From the NCBI GenBank assembly GCA_016196415.1, contig JACPXS010000031.1, forward strand, positions 1 through 7,451: a stretch of DNA of 7,451 nucleotides. The letters are read 5' to 3'. This document shows, piece by piece, positions 1 to 5,714 of this stretch. Numbering within the stretch: position 1 is the first letter of the stretch; the number at the start of each line of letters is the position of its first letter. The notes below the pieces were generated by a model. It did no database searches and was not told the origin of the DNA. It worked only from the letters and a program-made list of their open reading frames with translations. The translations under genes were made by a program, and so were the position numbers. This DNA is from Candidatus Omnitrophota bacterium (lineage in GTDB: Bacteria; Omnitrophota; Koll11; Aquiviventales; Aquiviventaceae).

Positions 1-24
1 AAAGGACAGGCCCGAGGGAGAAGA

Positions 25-53
25 TTGACAGCGGCGGCGTCCTGTGCTACAGT
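25..53 (+). promoter_or_regulatory. sigma70-type promoter for rplM-rpsI
   Basis: A perfect -35 box TTGACA (25-30) is followed by a 17-bp spacer and the -10 hexamer TACAGT (48-53), which matches TATAAT at 4 of 6 positions. A TG at 45-46 one base before the hexamer makes it an extended -10. Transcription would start near 59-61, giving a leader of about 30 nt before the rplM ATG at 91. The TTG inside this -35 box is in frame with rplM and could be mistaken for its start codon. Seen in sequence; activity is inferred. Confidence 0.75.
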
Positions 54-80
54 CCTTCCTCATACTCTGGTCCTCCCGGT

Positions 81-85
81 GGTGA
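81..85 (+). promoter_or_regulatory. ribosome binding site of rplM
   Basis: GGTGA matches the distal part of the extended Shine-Dalgarno (AAGGAGGTGA) and lies 5 nt before the ATG at 91. It supports that ATG over the in-frame TTG at 25, which lies in the promoter and would be upstream of the predicted transcription start. Confidence 0.55.
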
Positions 86-90
86 GTGAG

Positions 91-543
91 ATGACGACAA
101 CGATCCCAAATCCGAAGACCGTGGCTCGTCGGTGGATGCTCATCGATGCTCAGCACCAAGTGCTGGGACGGTTGGCCAGCCGCATTGCGCTGATTCTTCG
201 AGGAAAGCATAAGGTCACGTACACGCCGTTTTTGGACACGGGCGATAGCGTGGTGGTGATCAACGCGGAGAAGATCGCCGTGACGGGAAACAAACTCATG
301 CTGAAAATCTACAAGCGTTACTCCGGCTATCCGGGAGGGCAAAAAACACAGACGCTTGGACAGCTCCTGCAGACCCATCCCGATCGCGCGCTCCGGCACG
401 CGGTGAAGGGCATGATGCCGGACGGGCCGCTTGGCCGACACTTGCTGGGCAAGCTGAAAATCTACGCGGGTCCGACCCATCCGCATGCGGCGCAGCAGCC
501 GCAACCGCTCACGGTGGGTCAAGGAGGCCGTGGCCATGGCTGA
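91..543 (+). CDS. rplM: 50S ribosomal protein L13
   Basis: L13 is an early-assembly protein of the large ribosomal subunit that binds 23S rRNA. The 150-residue product aligns from memory with E. coli L13 (142 aa) along its whole length: W-x-x-x-DA near residues 15-20, [33 protein letters not shown], the signature region [20 protein letters not shown] and a terminal HAAQQPQ. The start is the ATG at 91, just after a Shine-Dalgarno and about 30 nt after the predicted transcription start; the N-terminal length then fits the family. The glycine-rich C-terminal tail ([10 protein letters not shown]) extends past the usual end and is encoded by the bases that carry the rpsI ribosome binding site and start, so it may be a by-product of the gene overlap. 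The stop overlaps rpsI by 8 bp. rplM-rpsI is a very widely conserved pair. Confidence 0.97.
   Translation: MTTTIPNPKTVARRWMLIDAQHQVLGRLASRIALILRGKHKVTYTPFLDTGDSVVVINAEKIAVTGNKLMLKIYKRYSGYPGGQKTQTLGQLLQTHPDRALRHAVKGMMPDGPLGRHLLGKLKIYAGPTHPHAAQQPQPLTVGQGGRGHG
521..527 (+). promoter_or_regulatory. ribosome binding site of rpsI
   Basis: AAGGAGG is a full-consensus Shine-Dalgarno lying 8 nt before the ATG at 536 and inside the 3' end of rplM. It fixes the rpsI start at 536 rather than the in-frame ATG at 485. It is the strongest Shine-Dalgarno in the window; the arg genes have nothing like it. Confidence 0.85.
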
Positions 544-952
544 GCCGGTTGCGCCAAGTTCCCCGACCCAGCCGCTCAGGGCGACGGGACGCCGGAAGGA
601 AGCGATCGCGCAGGTTCGCTTGGTTCCTGGTCCCGGGGCGATCCTGGTCAACCATGAGGCCTATGATGCGTACTTCCCGCGCGAATCGCTGCGGTTGTTT
701 GTTCGATCCCCGCTGCTCCTGACGCACCAGCTGGGAAAGTTTGATGTCGTGGCTCAAGTGACCGGAGGCGGGAAAACCGGTCAGGCGGGCGCGATGCGGC
801 TCGGCATCGCCCGGGCGTTAGCGACGCTTGATCCGGCGTACCGCACGAACCTCCGCCAGGCCGGGCTCTTGACGCGCGATCCCCGCATGAAGGAGCGCAA
901 GAAGTACGGCCACAAGGGCGCCCGCAAACGGTTCCAGTGGACGAAACGATAA
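536..952 (+). CDS. rpsI: 30S ribosomal protein S9
   Basis: S9 belongs to the head of the small ribosomal subunit; its basic C-terminal tail reaches the P-site tRNA. The 138-residue product shows the family pattern: [14 protein letters not shown] (residues 16-29), the predicted fold through [12 protein letters not shown], the S9 signature [19 protein letters not shown] (77-95), and the highly basic tail from about 113 ([19 protein letters not shown]) ending in the near-universal -KR. The first 15 residues ([15 protein letters not shown]) are a slightly long, probably disordered extension. The ATG at 536 is chosen because AAGGAGG sits 8 nt upstream. It overlaps rplM by 8 bp and is co-transcribed with it. 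No clear intrinsic terminator follows directly; the next gene is 235 nt away. Confidence 0.97.
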   Translation: MAEPVAPSSPTQPLRATGRRKEAIAQVRLVPGPGAILVNHEAYDAYFPRESLRLFVRSPLLLTHQLGKFDVVAQVTGGGKTGQAGAMRLGIARALATLDPAYRTNLRQAGLLTRDPRMKERKKYGHKGARKRFQWTKR

Positions 953-980
953 CGTGTCATCCCGAACATTGATCACGACC

Positions 981-1131
981 GACCAACTGGTACTGCCTCA
1001 GTTTGACGGGTGACGCGGAGCCGGGGCCCCCACCTGCCCGCAGCCGACGACGGCGAGAGTCCGGCGCGGCGAGGACAGGTGGGGTGGCGCAGTGGCAGGC
1101 CCCGTCAAATTGAGGTACTACAGACCAACTG
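981..1131. mobile_element. MITE-like inverted-repeat element with target duplication
   Basis: The terminal repeats 990-1010 and 1101-1121 match as inverted copies at 18 of 21 positions without gaps; the core is TCA(G/A)TTTGACGGG. A second inverted pair, CCCCACCTG (1028-1036) and CAGGTGGGG (1076-1084), lies almost exactly symmetric about the same centre, so most of the element can fold into one long imperfect hairpin. The 9-mer GACCAACTG occurs directly at both edges (981-989 and 1123-1131), as expected of a target-site duplication, which puts the insertion at 990-1122 (133 bp). There is no credible transposase ORF, so it would be non-autonomous. I cannot name the parent IS family. In the rpsI-argC spacer it could also act as a transcription attenuator or mRNA-stabilising hairpin. 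Confidence 0.7.
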
Positions 1132-1132
1132 A

Positions 1133-1155
1133 GGAATTTTGCGCAGCAAAATTTC
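1133..1155 (+). promoter_or_regulatory. short AT-rich hairpin upstream of argC
   Basis: AATTTTGC (1135-1142), loop GCA, GCAAAATT (1146-1153) is a perfect 8-bp inverted repeat; in RNA it extends by one G-U and one G-C pair to a 10-bp stem (1133-1155). No U-tract follows, so it is a poor intrinsic terminator. It covers the likely -35 region of the argC promoter, so it could be an operator. It does not match the E. coli ArgR box pattern. Role unproven. Confidence 0.4.
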
Positions 1156-1166
1156 TGTGTTAAGAT
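1139..1166 (+). promoter_or_regulatory. candidate argC promoter
   Basis: TAAGAT (1161-1166) matches the -10 consensus at 4 of 6 positions; a TG at 1158-1159 one base upstream makes it an extended -10, like the rplM promoter. A weak -35 (TTG at 1139-1141, 16-bp spacing) lies within the hairpin at 1133-1155. Transcription would start near 1172-1174, leaving about a 15-nt leader with no obvious Shine-Dalgarno. If real, the arg run has its own start separate from rplM-rpsI. Confidence 0.4.
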
Positions 1167-1187
1167 GACAGCCACGCCACCGCATAG

Positions 1188-2225
1188 ATGTCGACACTCC
1201 GCGTCGCAATTGCGGGCGCGACCGGGTACTCTGGCGAAGAGCTTATCCGGTTGCTCCTCAAGCATCCCCATGTTCAGCTTACCTACTTGGCGGCTTCAGC
1301 GAAGTGGGACCGCCCGACCCCTGCCTCAGAAGTCTATCCGCGCTTTGCGCGCCGGCTAGACCTTCCGATCGAGTCGCTGGATCACGCGCGCCTCATCAAG
1401 GCGTGTGACGTCGCCTTCCTTGCGCTTCCGCACGGCACCGCGATGGAGCTCGCGCCACAACTGCTGAAGGCCGGGACGCGGGTCATCGACCTGAGCGGTG
1501 ATTTTCGCCTGAACGATCCCTCCCTGTATCCTCGGTGGTACCAGCTCACGCATCCCCACCCGGAGTTGCTCGCCCGGGCCGAGACCGCCTACGGGTTGCC
1601 GGAATTTTACCGCGACGACATTCGGCGCGCCACGCTCGTGGCGAACCCCGGCTGCTACGCCACCAGCATCTTGCTGGGATGCTTGCCGCTGTTTGCCGAG
1701 CATCTGGTGCAGGACGGCCGATTGCTCGTCGATGCGAAATCGGGCGTAAGCGGAGCGGGGCGCAAGGCGGATCCCTCGCTGCTCTTTACCGAGATGACTG
1801 AAAACCTCAGGGCGTACAAGGTCCACGAGCATCCGCATATGCCGGAGGTCCTGCAGGCCATCGAGCGAGTGACCGGGCGACGGGCCCTGATGGGATTTGT
1901 CCCTCAGGTGATTCCGGTGACGCGGGGGTTGATCTCCACGCTCTATGTGAACACCTCGGTGAGCACTGAAGAGCTCAATCGGGCGTACCAGCAGCACTAT
2001 CCGCTTGCGCTGGCTCCGTTTGTTCGTGTGCGCCCCGGGCTGCTGCCGCAATTGAAGGACGTGGTGGAGACGAACTACTGCGACATCGGCATCATCGCCA
2101 ACCCGGAACTCGGCTGCGCCGTCATCGGCAGCGCCCTCGATAACCTGACCAAGGGCGCATCAGGCCAGGCCATCCAGAACCTCAACGTCATGTACGGCTG
2201 GCCGGAAACCACCGGGCTTCTCTGA
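1188..2225 (+). CDS. argC: N-acetyl-gamma-glutamyl-phosphate reductase
   Basis: It catalyses the NADPH-dependent reduction of N-acetylglutamyl 5-phosphate to N-acetylglutamate semialdehyde, the third step of arginine synthesis, in the cytoplasm. The 345-residue length is normal for the family. The N-terminal Rossmann domain opens with VAIAGATGYSGEE (6-18), the NADP-binding glycine motif. The phrase FLALPHGTAME (78-88), then DLSGDFRL (101-108) and AYGLPEFY (134-141), follow. The catalytic cysteine is C156 in ANPGCYAT. SGVSGAG (185-191) and the HEHPHMPE stretch (213-220), which carries the catalytic histidine, complete the active site. The start fits because the Rossmann strand begins at residue 4; no Shine-Dalgarno is visible upstream (GCCACGCCACCGCATAG). 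It is the first arg gene and is followed at an overlapping ATG by a micro-ORF leading to argJ. Confidence 0.96.
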   Translation: MSTLRVAIAGATGYSGEELIRLLLKHPHVQLTYLAASAKWDRPTPASEVYPRFARRLDLPIESLDHARLIKACDVAFLALPHGTAMELAPQLLKAGTRVIDLSGDFRLNDPSLYPRWYQLTHPHPELLARAETAYGLPEFYRDDIRRATLVANPGCYATSILLGCLPLFAEHLVQDGRLLVDAKSGVSGAGRKADPSLLFTEMTENLRAYKVHEHPHMPEVLQAIERVTGRRALMGFVPQVIPVTRGLISTLYVNTSVSTEELNRAYQQHYPLALAPFVRVRPGLLPQLKDVVETNYCDIGIIANPELGCAVIGSALDNLTKGASGQAIQNLNVMYGWPETTGLL

Positions 2226-2317
2226 TGATCAGCCCGGCTGAGGGCTCAGGGTTTGGGGTTGGGGGCACTTGCCCAGAGCCTCGAGCCCAGAGCCCCGAGC
2301 GTTCTTTCTTGCGATGA
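2225..2317 (+). CDS. possible bridging micro-ORF argC to argJ (30 aa)
   Basis: The ATG at 2225-2227 shares one base with the argC stop (TGATG), and its TGA (2315-2317) overlaps the argJ ATG as ATGA. The frame fills the whole spacer with 30 codons (MISPAEGSGFG..., ending SFLR) made largely of the repeat sequence. It resembles no protein family that I know. It could let ribosomes finishing argC reach argJ, which has no Shine-Dalgarno of its own. It may also be chance; the peptide itself need not have a function. Confidence 0.3.
   Translation: MISPAEGSGFGVGGTCPEPRAQSPERSFLR
2242..2265 (+). promoter_or_regulatory. G-quadruplex motif in the argC-argJ spacer
   Basis: Four G-runs of 3, 3, 4 and 5 bases are separated by loops of 4 (CTCA), 3 (TTT) and 2 (TT) bases, which satisfies the standard G3+N1-7 pattern. 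It lies on the transcribed (mRNA-sense) strand, 17 nt past the argC stop. The GGCTC (2243-2247) can instead pair with GAGCC (2276-2280), with GGG/CCC inside, to give a hairpin. Formation is inferred only. Confidence 0.4.
2271..2300. repeat. 14-bp tandem repeat with 7-bp periodicity
   Basis: GCCCAGAGCCTCGA (2271-2284) is followed directly by a copy differing at one base (2285-2298). Each half splits into 7-mers of the form GCCYMGA. The G-rich stretch just upstream (2242-2265) also advances in roughly 7-base steps beginning GGG. The pattern resembles the short heptameric tandem repeats known from cyanobacteria and many metagenomic genomes. Confidence 0.65.
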
Positions 2318-3516
2318 AGTGGATTCAGGGCGGCGTGACCGCCGCGGCGGGCTTTCGCGCCTCTGGAATCAGCGCAGGCATCAAGCGCAGCCGAAAGCCG
2401 GATCTCGCGCTCATCGTGGCCGCCGATGATCCCGCCACGGCCGTCGGGGTGTTCACGACCAACCGCGTCAAGGCCGCGCCGGTGGTGATCAGTCGGAAAC
2501 GGCTGCGCCATGGCCGCGCTCAAGCGGTGCTGATCAATAGCGGCTGCGCCAACTGTCTCACCGGCTCTCAGGGCCTGCGTGACGCGCTCATCCTCAGCCG
2601 CGCGGTGGCGCACACGCTGGGGATCGATGACGAGCAGGTGCTCGTGGCCTCCACCGGCATCATTGGGCGGCGCCTGCCCGTCTCGAGGATGCAACGGGTC
2701 ATTCCATTGTTGGCGGACCGCCTTAGCCGCGCCCGCCACGCCGAGGCGGCCCAAGCGATTCTCACCACGGACCGCCGGGTGAAAGAGGCGGCGGTTGAAG
2801 CGAGGATCGATGGCCGGGTGTGCCGGCTGGGCGGCATGGCCAAGGGCGCCGGCATGATTGCCCCCTCGATGGCGACCATGCTGTGCGTGGTGACGACGGA
2901 TGTGGCGATCGCCCCGGCATGGTTGCGAACACTGCTGCGCCAGGCCGTTGCGCGGACGTTTAACCGAATCAGCATCGATGGGGACATGAGCACCAATGAC
3001 ACGGTCTTCGCCCTGGCCGGCGGACGCTCCGGGGTGACGATCCGCCAGGGGACCGCCGTGAGCCGGATGTTTTCGGCGATGCTCACGGCGGTCTGCGAGC
3101 GGCTCGCCCGGCTGATTGTCCAGGATGGCGAAGGGGTGACGAAACTCGCGGAGATCCGCGTCGCCGGGGCGCGGAACGCCCGCGAAGCCCAGGCGTGCGC
3201 GCAAGGAGTAGCCGGCTCCCTTCTCGTCAAGACGATGCTGGCCGGCGGCGATCCGAACGTAGGGCGCATCGCCGCGGCCATCGGCGCCTCGCCGGCGGTC
3301 TTTGACCCCGCGCGCCTTGAGATCTTTATTGGACCGCACCGCGTGGTGCGGCGGGGAGCCGCGGTCCGACTGGGAAAGATGCTCGCCCGACAGCTCTTGG
3401 CTCATCCGGAGACGACGGTGCGCATCCAGTTGCACGCAGGGCGCGCCGAGGGGCGGATGTTGAGTTGCGATCTAACCGAGCATTACGTGCGCATAAATGC
3501 GAGTTATCCGACGTAA
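2314..3516 (+). CDS. argJ: glutamate N-acetyltransferase (ornithine acetyltransferase) ArgJ
   Basis: It transfers the acetyl group of N-acetylornithine to glutamate, releasing ornithine and regenerating N-acetylglutamate; some members also use acetyl-CoA as a synthase. The precursor cleaves itself at A187-T188 in KGAGMIAPSMATML, where T188 is the nucleophile and new N-terminus of the beta chain (alpha 1-187, beta 188-400). The oxyanion-hole motif STGIIG is at 113-118, with T114-G115. The N-terminus GGVTAAAGFRASGISAGIK and C-terminus YVRINASYPT are family hallmarks; 400 residues is normal. NSGCANCLTG has Cys where many relatives have Asn (NSGNANAC). The start at 2314 fits the family N-terminus; the in-frame TTG at 2269 lies in the repeat region. 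No Shine-Dalgarno is visible, so translation may depend on coupling. With no argA or argE here, it may be bifunctional, but sequence alone cannot decide. Confidence 0.96.
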   Translation: MKWIQGGVTAAAGFRASGISAGIKRSRKPDLALIVAADDPATAVGVFTTNRVKAAPVVISRKRLRHGRAQAVLINSGCANCLTGSQGLRDALILSRAVAHTLGIDDEQVLVASTGIIGRRLPVSRMQRVIPLLADRLSRARHAEAAQAILTTDRRVKEAAVEARIDGRVCRLGGMAKGAGMIAPSMATMLCVVTTDVAIAPAWLRTLLRQAVARTFNRISIDGDMSTNDTVFALAGGRSGVTIRQGTAVSRMFSAMLTAVCERLARLIVQDGEGVTKLAEIRVAGARNAREAQACAQGVAGSLLVKTMLAGGDPNVGRIAAAIGASPAVFDPARLEIFIGPHRVVRRGAAVRLGKMLARQLLAHPETTVRIQLHAGRAEGRMLSCDLTEHYVRINASYPT

Positions 3517-3520
3517 TCCC

Positions 3521-3552
3521 AACGCGCCAGCGCGTTAACGCGCCAACGCACA
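3521..3552. repeat. 8-bp repeat array between argJ and argB
   Basis: Four consecutive 8-bp units fill the 45-nt spacer: AACGCGCC appears at 3521 and 3537, with AGCGCGTT between them, and a degenerate AACGCACA after. The middle forms a perfect 14-bp palindrome, GCGCGTTAACGCGC (3530-3543). Unlike the other repeat-filled arg spacers, this one has no ATG, GTG or TTG, so no micro-ORF bridges it. No Shine-Dalgarno for argB is visible. Confidence 0.6.
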
Positions 3553-3561
3553 ACCCAGCTC

Positions 3562-4413
3562 ATGCAGGAATCGATTCGCAAGGCCGATGTCCTGATCGAG
3601 GCGCTTCCGTATCTGCAGGCGTTTCGGGGCAAGATCATCGTTGCCAAATACGGGGGGAGCGCGATCGACAACCCCGCAGCCATGCGCGGCATCCTGCAGG
3701 ATTTGGTCTTCCTGAGCGCGGTGGGCATCCGGCCCGTGCTCGTCCACGGCGGCGGGCCGATGATCACGCGGAAACTCTCTGAGGCGGGAAAGCGCAGCGC
3801 CTTCATTGATGGGATGCGGGTGACGGATCGCGAGACGATCCAGGTGGTGAACCATGAGCTGGAGCAGGTGAACCGGCGGCTCGTCGCCCACGTGGAGGCG
3901 CTGAATGGGCACGCGGTGGGCGTTGTACCGCGCCGGGGCGTCATCGTGGCCGAGCCGCATCCGGGAGCGGCCCGGTTGGGCTTCGTCGGCTCCGTCAAAA
4001 CCGTCCGGACGGCGGCGATTCGATCGATCGTTGCGCGCTCGGCGATTCCGGTGGTGTCCCCCGTCGGGATCGACGGAGGCCGCCGGCTGTACAACATCAA
4101 CGCAGACGACGTGGCCTGCGAAGTCGCCGTGCATCTGAAGGCGGAAAAGCTGGTGCTGCTGACCAACGTGCGGGGGATTCTGCGCCAGCCCAACGAGGCG
4201 AGCTCGCTCATTTCGACGCTCTCGGTGAACGAGGCGAAGCGGCTCATTCAGCGTCGGGTGATCCAGGCGGGCATGATTCCGAAAGTGCGGGCGTGCATGG
4301 AGGCGCTCCGTGGAGGCGTGCGCAAGACGCACATCATCGACGCGTCCATCCCGCACGCGATGTTGCTGGAGATGTTCACCAAGCAGGGGATCGGGACGGA
4401 AATTGTACGATGA
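3562..4413 (+). CDS. argB: acetylglutamate kinase (arginine-inhibited type)
   Basis: It phosphorylates N-acetylglutamate with ATP, the second and usually controlling step. The 283-residue amino-acid-kinase fold shows VAKYGG with K29, the glycine loop VHGGGP (61-66), FIDGMRVTD (81-89) with R86, YNINADDVA (177-185) with D182, and AGMIPKV (236-242) with K241; these correspond to catalytic Lys, Asp and Lys of the family. The end ALRGGVRKTHIIDASIPHAMLLEMFTKQGIGTEI is typical, though too long to quote whole elsewhere. Residues 1-24 (KADVLIEALPYLQAFRGK) form the extra N-terminal helix seen in hexameric, arginine-sensitive kinases and absent from the E. coli dimer, so feedback inhibition by arginine is predicted. 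LTNVRG (201-206) has Asn where many relatives have Asp. ATG 3562 keeps this helix; no Shine-Dalgarno is seen. Confidence 0.96.
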   Translation: MQESIRKADVLIEALPYLQAFRGKIIVAKYGGSAIDNPAAMRGILQDLVFLSAVGIRPVLVHGGGPMITRKLSEAGKRSAFIDGMRVTDRETIQVVNHELEQVNRRLVAHVEALNGHAVGVVPRRGVIVAEPHPGAARLGFVGSVKTVRTAAIRSIVARSAIPVVSPVGIDGGRRLYNINADDVACEVAVHLKAEKLVLLTNVRGILRQPNEASSLISTLSVNEAKRLIQRRVIQAGMIPKVRACMEALRGGVRKTHIIDASIPHAMLLEMFTKQGIGTEIVR

Positions 4414-4523
4414 TACGCTGGTACGCGACCGACGAAACCCCGGGACACTTCTATTTTTGCCGATGCACGCCAGGGCAAAAAATAGAAGCGTCCCGATACC
4501 GAGAAGGACGTACGATTCTTTGA
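4410..4523 (+). CDS. possible bridging micro-ORF argB to argD (37 aa)
   Basis: The ATG at 4410-4412 overlaps the argB TGA as ATGA, and the TGA at 4521-4523 is 3 nt before the argD ATG at 4527. The 37-codon frame (MIRWYATDETPGHFYF..., ending REGRTIL) reads straight through the REP-like hairpin at 4441-4495. GAAGGA (4503-4508) is the only Shine-Dalgarno-like element before argD but lies 18 nt away, so coupling through this frame is plausible. No family is recognisable; chance cannot be excluded. Confidence 0.3.
   Translation: MIRWYATDETPGHFYFCRCTPGQKIEASRYREGRTIL
4441..4495. repeat. REP-like hairpin in the argB-argD spacer
   Basis: The left arm CGGGACACTTCTATTTTTGC plus C (4441-4461) pairs with 4474-4495, giving about 20 base pairs with one A/C mismatch (4447 against 4489), one bulged A and a 12-nt loop. 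From memory, arms of the form GGGAC(A/G)CTTCTATTTTT recur as intergenic palindromes in many uncultured bacterial genomes, sometimes near REP-associated tyrosine transposases; I could not check this. It may stabilise the 3' end of upstream mRNA or attenuate transcription. No U-tract follows the right arm, so it is not a classic terminator. Confidence 0.65.
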
Positions 4524-4526
4524 CGG

Positions 4527-5714
4527 ATGAAACCAGCCAGCGCACAGGTAATCGAACAGTACGATCGGTACGTCATGAATACGTACGTCCGCAGCCCGCT
4601 GGTGATCACCAAAGCCAAGGGCAGCCGCGTGTGGGATGTCGAGGGGCATGAGTACCTCGACCTGTTTCCCGGCTGGGGCGTGAGCGGGCTCGGGTACAAC
4701 CATCCCTGGGTGGTGACGGCTCTGCGTGGGCAAGCCGGGCGAATCCTCCACGTCTCGAACAACTACTATCATCCCCTGCAATGGCGGGCGGCGAAGCGAT
4801 TGGCGGAGGCCTCCATCGATGGGAAGGTGTTCTTCACCAACAGCGGCGCGGAAGCGGTGGAGACGGCGGTAAAGCTGGCCCGTCGATGGGGCAAGGGCCG
4901 TTACGAGATCATCACGATGGAGCAGTCCTTCCATGGCCGCACCATGGCGGCGATGAGCGCCACGGGCCAGTCCAAATACCAGGAGGGCTTTGAGCCGCTG
5001 GTGCCCGGCTTTGTGCGCGTGCCCTTCAACGATCTTGATGCCGTGCGCCGCGCGCTGACGCCCAACACCTGTGCCGTGTTGGTCGAGCCGATCCAGGGCG
5101 AAGGCGGGGTGCGCGTGGCAAGCCACGAGTTCCTCACGGGGCTGCGGCGCTTGTGCGATGAGCAGCACCTCCTCTTCATCGCGGATGAGATCCAAACCGG
5201 TCTTGGGCGGACCGGGGCGTGGTTTGCCTATCAACACAGCGGGATCTCGCCCGATGTGCTCTTGGTGGCGAAGACGCTGGGTGGGGGCTTTCCCATCGGG
5301 GCGGTGGTGGCGGCGCGCCCGGTGGCGGATGTCCTGACACCGGGCACTCATGCCACGACGTACGGAGGCAATCCCCTTGGCTGCGCGTGCCTCCTGGCGG
5401 TATTTGAAGCGGTGGAAAAACAGAAACTGTTGGAGCGGGTCAACACCCTGAGCCCTGTCATCTTCAAGCGTCTGGAGGCCCTGCAGCGTCGCGTCCCGAT
5501 CATCCGGGGCATTCGAGGGCGGGGGTTCATGATCGGCATCGAGCTGGCCATCGACGGCCGTCCCATTGTGGACGCCTGTCGGGCCAAGCGGGTGCTGATC
5601 AACTGTACGCAGGAGCGCGTGCTGCGTCTTTTGCCGGCGATGACCATCACACGAGCCCAGCTCGAACGCGCCCTCTCGATTGTGGAGCAGGCGCTCATCG
5701 CAGCCATCCCATGA
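4527..5714 (+). CDS. argD: acetylornithine aminotransferase
   Basis: A PLP-dependent class III aminotransferase, it converts N-acetylglutamate semialdehyde plus glutamate to N-acetylornithine and 2-oxoglutarate. The 395-residue protein begins in the usual way (VIEQYDRYVMNTYVRSPLV). It has FTNSGAEAVE (102-111) for cofactor phosphate binding, SFHGRT (134-139), VEPIQGEGG (188-196), FIADEIQTGLGRTG with D220 contacting the PLP ring nitrogen, and AKTLGGGFPIG in which K249 forms the Schiff base. TTYGGNPLGC (273-282) completes the site. Context within argCJB_F supports the acetylornithine role over ornithine or GABA aminotransferases. The ATG at 4527 gives the family N-terminus. There is no well-placed Shine-Dalgarno; a micro-ORF stops 3 nt upstream. 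Its own stop overlaps the argF start as ATGA. Confidence 0.95.
   Translation: MKPASAQVIEQYDRYVMNTYVRSPLVITKAKGSRVWDVEGHEYLDLFPGWGVSGLGYNHPWVVTALRGQAGRILHVSNNYYHPLQWRAAKRLAEASIDGKVFFTNSGAEAVETAVKLARRWGKGRYEIITMEQSFHGRTMAAMSATGQSKYQEGFEPLVPGFVRVPFNDLDAVRRALTPNTCAVLVEPIQGEGGVRVASHEFLTGLRRLCDEQHLLFIADEIQTGLGRTGAWFAYQHSGISPDVLLVAKTLGGGFPIGAVVAARPVADVLTPGTHATTYGGNPLGCACLLAVFEAVEKQKLLERVNTLSPVIFKRLEALQRRVPIIRGIRGRGFMIGIELAIDGRPIVDACRAKRVLINCTQERVLRLLPAMTITRAQLERALSIVEQALIAAIP

Larger units (their letters stand above)
953..1187. other. rpsI-argC intergenic region (no gene)
   Basis: This 235-nt spacer is the longest gene-free stretch in the window. It contains the inverted-repeat element (990-1122) with its flanking 9-bp duplication, a short AT-rich hairpin (1133-1155) and a candidate argC promoter. 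A GTG-started frame (954-1013, 19 codons) stops inside the element and does not resemble a gene. No tRNA or other RNA gene is recognisable. Confidence 0.8.

Noticed and set aside
25..90. In-frame TTG at 25 as the rplM start, adding 22 residues
   Set aside because: The TTG is the -35 box of a good promoter and lies upstream of the predicted transcript start; L13 family N-termini match the ATG at 91, which has a Shine-Dalgarno.
485..535. In-frame ATG at 485 as the rpsI start
   Set aside because: AAGGAGG at 521-527 is correctly spaced for 536, and the extra 17 residues would overlap the conserved end of L13 with no S9 similarity.
954..1013. GTG-started small frame after rpsI as a fourth bridging ORF
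   Set aside because: It stops inside the MITE-like element, far from argC, and argC has its own candidate promoter.
1133..1155. Hairpin as an ArgR-type ARG box or as an intrinsic terminator
   Set aside because: It lacks the TNTGAAT/ATTCANA pattern of ARG boxes and has no following U-tract.
2269..2313. In-frame TTG at 2269 as the argJ start
   Set aside because: The extra residues are translated tandem repeat; ArgJ proteins begin just before GGVTA, which fits ATG 2314.
2188..3435. Long minus-strand open frame (415 codons) antisense to argJ
   Set aside because: It is antisense to a fully conserved argJ; its composition is arginine/histidine/glycine-rich with no motif, typical of frames open only because the DNA is GC-rich.
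3465..3782. Plus-strand frame across the argJ-argB junction
   Set aside because: It overlaps the coding ends of both genes in another frame, has no Shine-Dalgarno and no family resemblance; it does not stop near the argB start as the micro-ORFs do.
4401..4517. AATTGTACG and CGTACGATT as outer inverted repeats of the argB-argD palindrome
   Set aside because: They match at 8 of 9 positions but are about 18 nt off the palindrome's symmetry axis and the left copy is inside the argB coding end.
3535..4545. Minus-strand open frame of 336 codons over argB
   Set aside because: It overlaps an intact argB throughout and shows low-complexity composition without recognisable domains.
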